64,000 bases of DNA from Oscillospiraceae bacterium (lineage in GTDB: Bacteria > Bacillota > Clostridia > Oscillospirales > Ruminococcaceae). Every line of letters starts with the position of its first letter. The stretch's first letter is position 1. The notes under the pieces are model-generated. The model saw only the letters and a list, made by a program, of their open reading frames with translations. It did no database searches and was not told the DNA's origin. Where the stretch lies: positions 1,860,001 to 1,924,000 of the forward strand of contig CP107211.1 in assembly GCA_025757845.1 (NCBI GenBank), given 5' to 3'. This document shows, in pieces, positions 26,637 to 35,465 of this stretch. The position numbers and the translations under genes are program-made.

Positions 26637-28214
26637 ATGGACGAGCAGATGTTTTGTTTTCAGTGTGAGCAGGCGGCGGGCTGCACCGCCTGCACCGGCG
26701 CAGCGGGGGTGTGCGGCAAGTCGGCCGAGACAGCCGCCGCACAGGACCGGCTCACCGGGGCGCTCATCACGTTTGCCGGGCAGCTCATCGCGGCGGGGCG
26801 CGGCCCGGCCCCGGAACAGGCCCGGCTGCTGATGCAGGGGCTGTTCACCACCATTACCAACGTGAACTTTGACCCCGCCGCCGTGGACGCGCTGACCCGC
26901 CGGGTGCACGACGCCAGCCCCGGCACCGGCCCGGACTACGACATGCAGGCCCTCTGGCGGGAACCGGACGCCGACCGGCGCAGCCTGAAATGCTTTGTGC
27001 TGTTCAGCCTGCGGGGCATGGCCGCCTACAACTACCACGCCCGGGTGCTGGGCCGCATCGACCCGGAGCTGGACCGGTTCTTCTGTACCGCCCTGCAGGC
27101 CGTGGGCGACCCCGGCCAGACCACCGACGCCCTGTGGCAGCTGGTGCAGGCCACAGGAGAAGCCAGCTACCGCTGCATGGAGCTGCTGGACGCGGCCAAT
27201 ACCGGCGCGTTTGGCGATCCGGAACCGGTGCAGGTGCCCTTGACCATTGAAAAGGGGCCGTTCATCGTGATCTCCGGCCACGACCTCTACGACGCACAGC
27301 AGCTGCTGGAACAGACCGCAGGCCGGGGCGTCAACGTCTACACCCACTCGGAGATGCTGCCCGCCCACGGCTACCCGGAGCTGAAGCGCCGCTACCCCCA
27401 CCTCAAGGGCAACTTTGGCACCGCATGGCAGAACCAGCAGCGGGAGTTCGAGGACATCCCCGCGCCCATCCTGTTCACCACCAACTGCATCATGCCCCTG
27501 CGCGCCAGCTACGCCGACCGGGTGTTCACCACCTCGGTGGTGGCTTACCCCGGCGTGCCCCACATCGACGAAGGGCGCGACTTTTCCCCGGTGATCGAAA
27601 AGGCGCTGGAGCTGGGCGGCTACGCGCAGGACACCCTGCTGCCCGGCCTGAACGGCGGCTCCACGGTGACCACCGGTTTTGCCCGCACCGCCGTGCTGCA
27701 GCACGCAGACGAGATCGTGCAGGCGGTGCGGGACGGCAAGCTGCGGCACTTCTTTCTGGTGGGCGGCTGCGACGGCACCCGGCCCAGCCGCCGCTACTAC
27801 ACCGAGTTTGCCCGCCTTACCCCGCCCGACACCATCCTGCTGACCCTGGCCTGCGGCAAGTTCCGCCTGAACGACCTGCCCCTTGGCACCGTGCCGGGCA
27901 CCGGCCTGCCCCGCATCCTGGACGTGGGCCAGTGCAACGACGCCTACAGCGCCATCCGCATCGCATTGGCGCTGGCCGACGCCTTTGGCTGCGGCGTCAA
28001 CGACCTGCCCCTCTCGCTGGTGCTGTGCTGGTTTGAGCAGAAGGCCGTGTGCATCCTCATCGCGCTGCTGGCGCTGGGCATCCGGAACATCCGGCTGGGG
28101 CCTACCCTGCCCCCGTTCCTCTCGCCGGGGGTGGTGCGCACCCTGCAGGAACGGTACGGCCTCAAGCCCATTGCCACCCCGGAAGCCGACCTGCGGGCCA
28201 TTCTGGGCGGGTGA
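26637..28214 (+). CDS. hcp: Hydroxylamine reductase / hybrid-cluster protein
   Basis: A 525-residue Hcp. The N-terminal CFQCEQAAGCTACTGAAGVCGK carries the Fe-S ligands (with an extra Cys). Hybrid-cluster ligands lie in SGHDLYD, TNCIMP, GGCDG, LTLACGKF and DVGQCND. The family reduces hydroxylamine or nitric oxide and protects anaerobes from nitrosative stress; it acts in the cytoplasm. The ATG at 26637 follows AAAGGGAG. The frame open to 26355 comes from the GNAT region and is not used. No clear promoter was found. Confidence 0.93.
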   Translation: MDEQMFCFQCEQAAGCTACTGAAGVCGKSAETAAAQDRLTGALITFAGQLIAAGRGPAPEQARLLMQGLFTTITNVNFDPAAVDALTRRVHDASPGTGPDYDMQALWREPDADRRSLKCFVLFSLRGMAAYNYHARVLGRIDPELDRFFCTALQAVGDPGQTTDALWQLVQATGEASYRCMELLDAANTGAFGDPEPVQVPLTIEKGPFIVISGHDLYDAQQLLEQTAGRGVNVYTHSEMLPAHGYPELKRRYPHLKGNFGTAWQNQQREFEDIPAPILFTTNCIMPLRASYADRVFTTSVVAYPGVPHIDEGRDFSPVIEKALELGGYAQDTLLPGLNGGSTVTTGFARTAVLQHADEIVQAVRDGKLRHFFLVGGCDGTRPSRRYYTEFARLTPPDTILLTLACGKFRLNDLPLGTVPGTGLPRILDVGQCNDAYSAIRIALALADAFGCGVNDLPLSLVLCWFEQKAVCILIALLALGIRNIRLGPTLPPFLSPGVVRTLQERYGLKPIATPEADLRAILGG

Positions 28215-28320
28215 GGGTTCGTTTGGTTATTTTTCAACAAACCCGCAACTCAAAATTAGCGATTTTGCCCAAGGAATTTTTCCGGTTTTTATTCACTCCA
28301 CCAAAAAATGACGGTAGGGC

Positions 28321-28349
28321 TTGCATTTCATCCCCGCCATGCATATTAT
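28321..28349 (+). promoter_or_regulatory. Promoter of the LPXTG protein gene
   Basis: TTGCAT (28321-28326), 17-base spacer, TATTAT (28344-28349). Confidence 0.7.
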
Positions 28350-28384
28350 AATAGTATGAATTCTTATGAAAGGGGGACAAGGCT

Positions 28385-28954
28385 ATGAAGTGCAGAATGT
28401 TTGCGCTCTCGCTGGCACTGGGTGCCCTGCTTTGTCTCGCCCCGTCGGCCGCCGCGCTGGAAAACCAGCCGGAGGCCCCCGCCCCGGACACTGCTGAGCC
28501 CGCCGGGCAGGCCCTGACCGAAGAAGTGACCAAAGAAGTGACTGTGACCGTGGAGGTGCCCATCCTGCCGGAGAAGCCGCCCATCCAGATCAGCTACACC
28601 ACCCCGGAAGAGATCGGGTTTGCCTGGGAGGAGGATGGCCTGGAGCTGGAAGTGGCCGAGGTACTGCCAGTGGAAGAGATCTCTCTGGCACCGGACCCCG
28701 ACGCAGACGCCTCCGCCCCGGAAGCCCCGGCTGACTCTGACGACACCAACGGCACCGAAGCTGCCGCCGCATCCGACGCCCCGGCTCAGGCTCCCCACAC
28801 GGAAGCGCCCGCCGCCGTGCAGGACGCTGCCCCGGCAGCGCCCACCCTGCCCCAGACCGGCACCACCGGCTGGGCCGCCGCCGCACTGGCTGCCTTTGGC
28901 ACCGGCCTGCTGGCCGCCGGGCAGTGCCTGACGTGCAAAGCAAAGCGTTCCTGA
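28385..28954 (+). CDS. LPXTG-anchored acidic surface protein
   Basis: A 189-residue precursor. Signal peptide: residues 1-24 (MKCRMFALSLALGALLCLAP, cut near AAALE). The middle is very acidic and rich in Ala, Pro, Glu and Asp, so probably an extended stalk. The end is LPQTG, a hydrophobic helix and KAKRS, a complete sortase A-type sorting signal. With so little folded sequence it may be a wall spacer or a carrier for a short segment (residues 55-95). RBS AAAGGGGG. Confidence 0.85.
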   Translation: MKCRMFALSLALGALLCLAPSAAALENQPEAPAPDTAEPAGQALTEEVTKEVTVTVEVPILPEKPPIQISYTTPEEIGFAWEEDGLELEVAEVLPVEEISLAPDPDADASAPEAPADSDDTNGTEAAAASDAPAQAPHTEAPAAVQDAAPAAPTLPQTGTTGWAAAALAAFGTGLLAAGQCLTCKAKRS

Positions 28955-28992
28955 GTTCTGAGTGTTCCGCATCACTCAGGGCAAATTCCTCC

Positions 28993-29041
28993 AAACCGCC
29001 GTACCCGCGTGCACAACGCCGGGTGCGGCGGTTTCTTGTTT
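28993..29041 (+). terminator. Terminator of the LPXTG gene
   Basis: A 15-pair stem, AAACCGCCGTACCCG (28993-29007) with 29020-29034, then CTTGTTTT. Confidence 0.85.
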
Positions 29042-29049
29042 TCATCCGC

Positions 29050-29093
29050 ACAAAAGCAGAAGCGGGAGCCCGGAAAGGCTCCCGCTTCTGCTT
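29050..29093 (-). terminator. Terminator of the gltB-gltD operon
   Basis: A 17-pair perfect stem (29054-29070 with 29077-29093); on the minus strand a TTTTG run follows. It lies 28 bases after the gltD stop. Confidence 0.85.
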
Positions 29094-29121
29094 GTTTAGG
29101 ATAGGAAAGAGAATGGCTTGA

Positions 29122-30600
29122 TCAGAGGTTGGTGTAGCCCATCAGGTAACGGTCCACGGCGGCGGCGCAGTCGCGGCCCTCGCGCAGGCCCCACACCACA
29201 AGGCTCTGGCCCCGGCGCATGTCGCCGCAGACGAACACCTTGTCCACGTTGGTCTTGAAGTTCTGGTCGGCTACATTGCCGCGGGGGGTGCGGTCCACGC
29301 CAAAGGCGTCAGCCACATAGCCCTCGCAGCCGGTAAAGCCTGCGGCGATGAACGCCAGCTGGCAGTCGTAGGTGAATTCTTCGCCGGTGGGCACCATCCT
29401 GGTGCGGCCGGTCTCCGGGTCGCGCTCCGGCTTCAGATAGCTGATGACCGCGCCGGTCAGGTTGCCGGCATCGTCTTTCAGGAATTCCTTCACGGTGGTC
29501 TGGTAGATGCGCGGATCCTTGTTGAACTTGGCAAGGCACTCGGTCTGGCCGTAGTCCACCTTCAGCACACGGGGCCACTCCGGCCAGGGGTTGGAGGCCG
29601 CGCGCTCCTTGGGGGGCTGAGGCATCATTTCCAGAGCCACCAGGTCGGTGCAGCCCTGCCGCAGGGCGGTGCCCTGGCAGTCGTTGCCGGTGTCGCCGCC
29701 GCCGATGACCAGCACGTTCTTGCCCTTGGCGTCGATGGCCTTGCCGTCGGCAAATTTGCTGTCCAGCAGGCTCCTGGTCACGCTGGTGAGGTAGTCCACC
29801 GCAAAGTGGACGCCGTTGGCGTCCCGGCCGGGCACGTTCAGGTCGCGGGCCTGCTTGGCACCGCAGCACAGCACCACGGCGTCGTAGCTGCTCAGCAGCT
29901 CTTCGGCGGCAATGCTGCCGCCCACATCCATGTTGGTGCGGAACTCCACGCCCTCGGCCTGCATGAGCTGGATGCGGCGCTCGATGACCGATTTGTCCAG
30001 CTTCATGTTGGGGATGCCGTACATCAGCAGGCCGCCCACCCGGTCGGCGCGCTCGAATACGGTCACGGCGTGGCCGCGCTTGTTCAGGTACTCGGCCACC
30101 GACAGGCCGGACGGGCCGCTGCCCACCACGGCCACGCTCTTGCCGGTGCGGGCCGGGGGCGGGGCGGCGTGGAGCCAGCCCTTGGCGTAGCCCGTCTCGA
30201 TGATGGCGTGCTCGTTCTCACGCACGGTCACGCTGCTGCCGGTCACGTCCCCGCAGGTGCAGGCGGCCTCGCACAGGGCGGGGCACACCCGGCTGGTGAA
30301 CTCCGGGAAGCGGTTGGTGGCCAGCAGCCGATGCAGCGCCAGCTCCCACTTGCCGTGATACACCAGATCGTTCCACTCCGGGATCAGGTTGTTCAGCGGG
30401 CAGCCGGAGGCCATGCCGCCGATCATCATGCCCGCCTGGCAGAAGGGGACGCCGCAGTCCATGCAGCGTGCCGCCTGGGTCTGCTGCTCCTCGCGGGAGA
30501 GCCAGATGTGAAATTCGTCAAAGGTTTCCATGCGCTCCAGCGGCGGTACGTCCGTGCTGGTCTTGCGCGAATAATCCATAAATCCTGTGGTCTTGCCCAT
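29122..30600 (-). CDS. gltD: Glutamate synthase (NADPH) small subunit
   Basis: A 492-residue flavoprotein that takes electrons from NADPH and passes them through Fe-S clusters to GltB. N-terminal cysteines CMDCGVPFC, GCPLNN and CPALCEAACTCGD bind 4Fe-4S clusters; VAVVGSGPSGLSVAEYL binds FAD; VLVIGGGDTGNDC binds NADPH. It lies 13 bases downstream of gltB in the same operon and is followed by a perfect terminator. Confidence 0.95.
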   Translation of the reverse strand: MGKTTGFMDYSRKTSTDVPPLERMETFDEFHIWLSREEQQTQAARCMDCGVPFCQAGMMIGGMASGCPLNNLIPEWNDLVYHGKWELALHRLLATNRFPEFTSRVCPALCEAACTCGDVTGSSVTVRENEHAIIETGYAKGWLHAAPPPARTGKSVAVVGSGPSGLSVAEYLNKRGHAVTVFERADRVGGLLMYGIPNMKLDKSVIERRIQLMQAEGVEFRTNMDVGGSIAAEELLSSYDAVVLCCGAKQARDLNVPGRDANGVHFAVDYLTSVTRSLLDSKFADGKAIDAKGKNVLVIGGGDTGNDCQGTALRQGCTDLVALEMMPQPPKERAASNPWPEWPRVLKVDYGQTECLAKFNKDPRIYQTTVKEFLKDDAGNLTGAVISYLKPERDPETGRTRMVPTGEEFTYDCQLAFIAAGFTGCEGYVADAFGVDRTPRGNVADQNFKTNVDKVFVCGDMRRGQSLVVWGLREGRDCAAAVDRYLMGYTNL

Positions 30601-30613
30601 GATGTTCCCCTCC

Positions 30614-33600
30614 TTACTTGTTCTTCTGCACCGTGTAGAATGCTTCGATCTGCGCCTGCTCGCCGTCCAGACCGCGCTCTTCCACCGAGGCGATCACCCG
30701 CAGCATGCGGTCGTAGTCGTAAGGCAGAACTTTCTTGAACTTGGGCAAAAACTCGCTGAAGTTGTCCAGGATCTCCTTGCCGCGGGGGGAGCCGGTAAGC
30801 TCCACATGCTCGCGGATCAGCTCCTTCAGGGTGGCCACGTCGTACTTGTGCTCCACCGGTTCCAGGCTGACCGTCTCCTTGTTGACCCGCTGGTAGAAGT
30901 CCCAGTTCTCATCCAGCACATAGGCGATGCCGCCGGTCATACCGGCCGCAAAGTTCTTGCCGGTGGAACCCAGCACCACCACGGTGCCGCCGGTCATGTA
31001 CTCACAGCCGTGGTCGCCCACGCCCTCCACCACGGCGGTGGCACCGCTGTTGCGCACGGCAAAGCGCTCACCGGCCACGCCGGAGATGAAGGCCTTGCCG
31101 CTGGTGGCACCGTACAGGGCCACGTTGCCGGTGATGATGTTCTCTTCCGGCTTGAAGGGGATGCCCTGCGGCGGGCGCACAACGATCTTGCCGCCGGACA
31201 GGCCCTTGCCCATGTAGTCGTTGCAGTCGCCCACCAGGTCCAGCGTCAGGCCATTGGGGATAAAGGCACCGAAGCTCTGGCCGCCGGCACCCGCACAGTG
31301 GGCGGTGAACACGTCATCCGGCAGGGTGCTGCCGTACTTGCGGGTGATCTCGCTGCCAAAGATGGCACCAAAGGCGCGGTCGGTGTTGGACACGTTCAGG
31401 GTCACGCTCTGGGGGTTCTTGCTGCCCAGCTTGAACTTCTTCATGAGCACCTTCATGTCGAGGGTGTTCTCCAGATGGAAGTCGTAGGTGTCAGCGGGCA
31501 CAAAGTGCACGTTGCTGTTGGCGATGGCGGGGTTGTGCAGGATGCAGTCCAGATCCATCTTGGAAGCACGGCTGCCGGGGGCAGCGTCCTTCACGCGCAG
31601 CAGGTCGGTGCGGCCCACCAGCTCATCCACGGTGCGCACGCCCAGCTTGGCCATGTACTCCCGCAGCTCCTGTGCCACGAAGGTGAGGTAGTGGATGATG
31701 TATTCCGGTTTGCCGTGGAAGTGCTTGCGCAGCTCCGGGTTCTGGGTGCAGATGCCCATGGGGCAGGTGTCCAGGTTGCACACGCGCATCATCACGCAGC
31801 CCTCGCACATCAGCAGGCTGGTGCCAAAGCCGAATTCCTCCGCGCCCAGCATGCAGCTGATGGCCACGTCACGGCCGGAGAGCAGCTTGGAGTCGCTCTC
31901 GATGCGCACCCGGGTGCGCAGGCCGTTCAGGATCAGGGTCTGGTGGGTCTCGGCGATGCCCAGCTCCCAGGGCAGGCCCGCGTTCTGGATGGAGGTGCGG
32001 GGCGCGGCTCCGGTGCCGCCGTCGTAGCCGGACACCAGGATCACCTGGGCACCGCCCTTGGCCACACCGGCCGCAATGGTGCCCACACCGGCCTCACTGA
32101 CCAGCTTGACGTTGATGTTGGCGCTGCGGTTGGCGTTCTTCAGGTCGTAGATCAGCTCGGCCAGGTCCTCGATGGAGTAGATGTCGTGGTGGGGCGGGGG
32201 CGAGATGAGGCCCACGCCGGTGGTGCTGTGGCGGGTCTTGGCGATCCACGGGTACACCTTGGCACCGGGCAGATTGCCGCCCTCGCCGGGCTTTGCGCCC
32301 TGTGCCAGCTTGATCTGGATCTCTTCTGCCGACACCAGATACTTGCTGGTGACGCCGAAGCGGGCGGAAGCCACCTGCTTGATCTTGGAATTGCTCTCGC
32401 TGTGGTAGCGGTCCTCCGGCTCGCCGCCCTCGCCGGTGTTGCTGCGGCCGCCCAGACGGTTCAGGGCCAGTGCAATGGTCTCGTGGGCTTCGCTGCTCAG
32501 GGCACCGTAGCTCATGGCAGCCCCCTTGAACCGCTTGACGATGGAGGACACCGGCTCCACCTCGTCCAGCGGGATGCCGCCGTCCGGGTCAAAGTTGAAG
32601 TCCAGCAGGCTGCGCAGGTGCACACCGTCCTTGCCCATGTTGTCCACGGTGTGGGTGAACTGCTTGAAGGCACCGTAATCGTTGGTCCAGCAGGCTTTCT
32701 GGAACAGGTGAATGGTCTGGGGGTTGAACAGGTGCTCTTCCTTGCCGCTGCGGAACTTGTGGGCACCGCCGTCGGCCAGCTCCATGTTGATGTCCAGACC
32801 CAGCGGGTCAAAGGCGGCGTTGTGGGTGGCCTCCACATCGGCCTGGATGTCGGCCAGGGTGATGCCGCCCACCCGGCTCACGGTGCCGGTAAAGTATTTG
32901 TCGATGACCTCCTGGGAGATGCCCACGGCCTCAAAGATCTGGCTGCTCTGGTAGCTCTGGATGGTGGAGATGCCCATCTTGGAGGCGATCTTCACGATGC
33001 CGTTGAGGATGGCGTTGTTGTAGTCCTGTACGGCGGCATAGTAATCCTTGTCCAGCAGGCCCTCGTCGATGAGCTGGCCGATGGTCTCATGGGCCAGATA
33101 GGGGTTGACGGCGCAGGCACCGTAGCCCAGCAGGGTGGCAAAGTGATGCACCTCGCGGGGCTCGGCGCTCTCCAGAATGAGGGCCAGCGCGGTGCTCTTC
33201 TTGGTGCGGATGAGGTACTGGGACACCGCCGACACCGCCAGCAGGCTGGGGATGGTGACATGGTACTCGTCCACGTCGCGGTCGGACAGGATGATGATGT
33301 TGGCACCGTCCTTATAGGCGCGGTCCACTTCCAGGAACACCCGGTCGATGGCCTTTTCCAGGCTGGTGTTCTTGTAGTAGTTGATGGACACCGTGGCCAC
33401 CTTGAAGCCCGGCACGTTCATGTACCGGATCTTGAGCAGGTCGGTGCTGGTCAGGATGGGGTTGTGCACCTTGAGCACCTTGCAGTTCTCGGGCTTGTCC
33501 TCCAGCAGGTTGCCGTGGGCACCGATGTACACGCTGGTGGAGGTGACCACCTTTTCGCGGATGGCGTCGATGGGCGGGTTGGTGACCTGCGCGAACCGCT

Positions 33601-35149
33601 GCTTGAAGTAGCTGAACAGCGGCGGGTGCTGGCTGCTGAGCACGGCCAGCGGGGTGTCGGTGCCCATGGCACCGGAGGGCTCCGCGCCGGTGCGGGCCAT
33701 GGGCAGGATGAGGGTGTTCACGTCCTCGTACTTGTAGCCGAACACCTTCTGCAGGCGGGTGAGCTGGTCGCCGGTGTAGCCCTCCACCTTCACGTTGGGG
33801 ATGCGCAGCTTGGCCAGCTCCACCAGATTGCGGTCGATCCACTCGCCGTAGGGCTCGCGGCTGGCGTAGAACTCTTTCAGCTTCTCGTCATCCACCACTT
33901 CGCCCTTGACGGTGTCCACCAGCAGCATTTTGCCGGGGCGCAGACGGTCCTTGACGAGGATGTTCTCCGGGTCGCATTCCAGCACGCCCACCTCGGAGGA
34001 CAGGATCATGCGGCCGTCCTTGGTGATGTAGTAGCGGCTGGGGCGCAGGCCGTTGCGGTCCAGCACCGCGCCCATGACGTCGCCGTCCGAGAAGAGGATG
34101 GCGGCGGGGCCGTCCCACGGCTCCAGCATGGTGGCGTAATACTGGTAGAAGTCCCGCTTTTTGGGGCTGATGTTCTTGTTGTTCTCCCACGGCTCCGGGA
34201 TGGTGATCATCACAGCCAGGGGCAGGTCCATGCCGTTCATCACCATGAATTCCAGCGCGTTGTCCAGCATGGCGGAGTCCGAGCCGGAGGTGTTGATGAT
34301 GGGCAGGATCTTGTTCATGTCATCCTGCAGGATGGGGCTGGAGATGCTCTCCTCCCGGGCCAGCATGGCGTCCGTGTTGCCCTTGATGGTGTTGATCTCG
34401 CCGTTGTGCAGGATGAACCGGTTGGGGTGTGCACGCATCCAGCTGGGGTTGGTGTTGGTGGAGAAGCGGCTGTGCACCATGCCGATGGCGGACTCGTAGT
34501 CGGGGTCCTGCAGGTCGGCGTAGAACCGGCGCAGGTCGTGCACCAGGAACATGCCCTTGTAGACGATGGTGCGGCTGGACAGGCTGGGCACATAGGTGCC
34601 GTTGCTGGCCTGCTCGAACACGCGGCGCACCACATACAGTTTGCGGTCAAAGTCGATGCCCTTGCTCACCTTGGCGGGCTTTTTGATGAAGCACTGCCAG
34701 ATGGAGGGCATGCAGTCGCGGGCTTTCTGGCCCACGGCGTCCGGGTCCACGGGCACCTTGCGCCAGGCCAGGAACTCCAGCCCCTCCTTGCGGGTGACCA
34801 CCTCGAACAGCTTCATGGCCTGGGCGCGCATGTGCTCGTTCTGGGGGAAGAAGAACATACCCACGCCGTATTCCCGCTCGTTGCCAAGGCGGATGTTGCG
34901 TTCATCGGCCACCTTGGAGAAAAATTTATGGCTGATCTGCAGCAGAATGCCCACGCCGTCACCGGTCTTGCCCTCGGCGTCCTTCCCGGCGCGGTGCTCC
35001 AGCCGCTCCACGATGCGCAAAGCGTCGTCCACGGTCTGGTGGCTCTTGCGGCCCTTGATGTCCACCACAGCGCCGATGCCGCAGGCATCGTGCTCAAACT
35101 GTGGATCGTACAGGCCAAGGGTGTGCGTTTGCTCTGTAAAGTTTTGCAT
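30614..35149 (-). CDS. gltB: Glutamate synthase large subunit
   Basis: A 1511-residue protein. CGIG near residue 22 provides the N-terminal nucleophile of the class II glutaminase after propeptide removal. The FMN-binding synthase domain has GEGGEPEDR, KPGEGGNLPG and SGYDGGTGAAPRTS; the 3Fe-4S site is CNLDTCPMGIC; the C-terminus is the GXGXG beta-helix. It makes two glutamates from glutamine and 2-oxoglutarate. The ATG at 35149 is used; MGKT at 35161 is an alternative. The frame is open upstream through the leader terminator and was not used there. Confidence 0.95.
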   Translation of the reverse strand: MQNFTEQTHTLGLYDPQFEHDACGIGAVVDIKGRKSHQTVDDALRIVERLEHRAGKDAEGKTGDGVGILLQISHKFFSKVADERNIRLGNEREYGVGMFFFPQNEHMRAQAMKLFEVVTRKEGLEFLAWRKVPVDPDAVGQKARDCMPSIWQCFIKKPAKVSKGIDFDRKLYVVRRVFEQASNGTYVPSLSSRTIVYKGMFLVHDLRRFYADLQDPDYESAIGMVHSRFSTNTNPSWMRAHPNRFILHNGEINTIKGNTDAMLAREESISSPILQDDMNKILPIINTSGSDSAMLDNALEFMVMNGMDLPLAVMITIPEPWENNKNISPKKRDFYQYYATMLEPWDGPAAILFSDGDVMGAVLDRNGLRPSRYYITKDGRMILSSEVGVLECDPENILVKDRLRPGKMLLVDTVKGEVVDDEKLKEFYASREPYGEWIDRNLVELAKLRIPNVKVEGYTGDQLTRLQKVFGYKYEDVNTLILPMARTGAEPSGAMGTDTPLAVLSSQHPPLFSYFKQRFAQVTNPPIDAIREKVVTSTSVYIGAHGNLLEDKPENCKVLKVHNPILTSTDLLKIRYMNVPGFKVATVSINYYKNTSLEKAIDRVFLEVDRAYKDGANIIILSDRDVDEYHVTIPSLLAVSAVSQYLIRTKKSTALALILESAEPREVHHFATLLGYGACAVNPYLAHETIGQLIDEGLLDKDYYAAVQDYNNAILNGIVKIASKMGISTIQSYQSSQIFEAVGISQEVIDKYFTGTVSRVGGITLADIQADVEATHNAAFDPLGLDINMELADGGAHKFRSGKEEHLFNPQTIHLFQKACWTNDYGAFKQFTHTVDNMGKDGVHLRSLLDFNFDPDGGIPLDEVEPVSSIVKRFKGAAMSYGALSSEAHETIALALNRLGGRSNTGEGGEPEDRYHSESNSKIKQVASARFGVTSKYLVSAEEIQIKLAQGAKPGEGGNLPGAKVYPWIAKTRHSTTGVGLISPPPHHDIYSIEDLAELIYDLKNANRSANINVKLVSEAGVGTIAAGVAKGGAQVILVSGYDGGTGAAPRTSIQNAGLPWELGIAETHQTLILNGLRTRVRIESDSKLLSGRDVAISCMLGAEEFGFGTSLLMCEGCVMMRVCNLDTCPMGICTQNPELRKHFHGKPEYIIHYLTFVAQELREYMAKLGVRTVDELVGRTDLLRVKDAAPGSRASKMDLDCILHNPAIANSNVHFVPADTYDFHLENTLDMKVLMKKFKLGSKNPQSVTLNVSNTDRAFGAIFGSEITRKYGSTLPDDVFTAHCAGAGGQSFGAFIPNGLTLDLVGDCNDYMGKGLSGGKIVVRPPQGIPFKPEENIITGNVALYGATSGKAFISGVAGERFAVRNSGATAVVEGVGDHGCEYMTGGTVVVLGSTGKNFAAGMTGGIAYVLDENWDFYQRVNKETVSLEPVEHKYDVATLKELIREHVELTGSPRGKEILDNFSEFLPKFKKVLPYDYDRMLRVIASVEERGLDGEQAQIEAFYTVQKNK

Positions 35150-35221
35150 AGTCTTTCCCATCCTTTTGACACTCCAGATTGTGCTCTGCCGGGCGCGGCA
35201 CCCTCCGCACCCCGGAAAACG

Positions 35222-35273
35222 AAAAAAGCGCCCCGCAAGGGCAGACGATGCCCCTGCGGAACGCCTTTGTTCC
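35222..35273 (-). promoter_or_regulatory. gltB leader: ANTAR-type hexaloop hairpin and attenuator
   Basis: Minus strand, starting a few bases after the transcript start: hairpin GGAAC/GTTCC (35273-35258) with six-base loop AAAGGC (A1, G4). Its loop end and 3' arm are also the base of a 16-pair terminator (35264-35249 with 35243-35228), followed by six T residues (35227-35222). The loop differs from the glnN loop by one base. The terminator lies about 70 bases before the gltB ATG. Confidence 0.68.
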
Positions 35274-35282
35274 GATAGCTTT

Positions 35283-35310
35283 ATTATACCCTGCACTGAA
35301 AAATGTTCAA
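35283..35310 (-). promoter_or_regulatory. gltB promoter
   Basis: Minus strand: TTGAAC (35310-35305), 16-base spacer, TATAAT (35288-35283). Confidence 0.8.
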
Positions 35311-35400
35311 GTGACAGCTGCGCCAAATATAACAGCCGCTTTGCACCGCTTCTTGTGCGAAACGCCGCGAACCCCCGCAGCAACGGCGCTCCCCTCCGGC

Positions 35401-35462
35401 AAAAAACAAACCCGGCAAGGCCGCAGCCCTGCCGGATTTGCAGATTTAAAACGATCCTTCCG
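35401..35462 (-). repeat. Family A repeat, partial copy 6, acting as a terminator
   Basis: Minus strand, just after the pseudokinase stop: TTTTAAATCTGC, then hairpin 2 (35440-35427 with 35420-35407, about 15 pairs, loop TGCG inside the C-G closing pair), then six T residues. Hairpin 1 and the CACGGG tail are missing. With the T-run, this copy is a proper intrinsic terminator for the pseudokinase gene. Confidence 0.7.
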
Positions 35463-35465
35463 TGC

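Noticed and set aside
30587..35278. 1563-codon open frame on the plus strand opposite gltB
   Set aside because: Pure antisense shadow of gltB with low-complexity His/Val/Gly composition; gltB is unmistakable.
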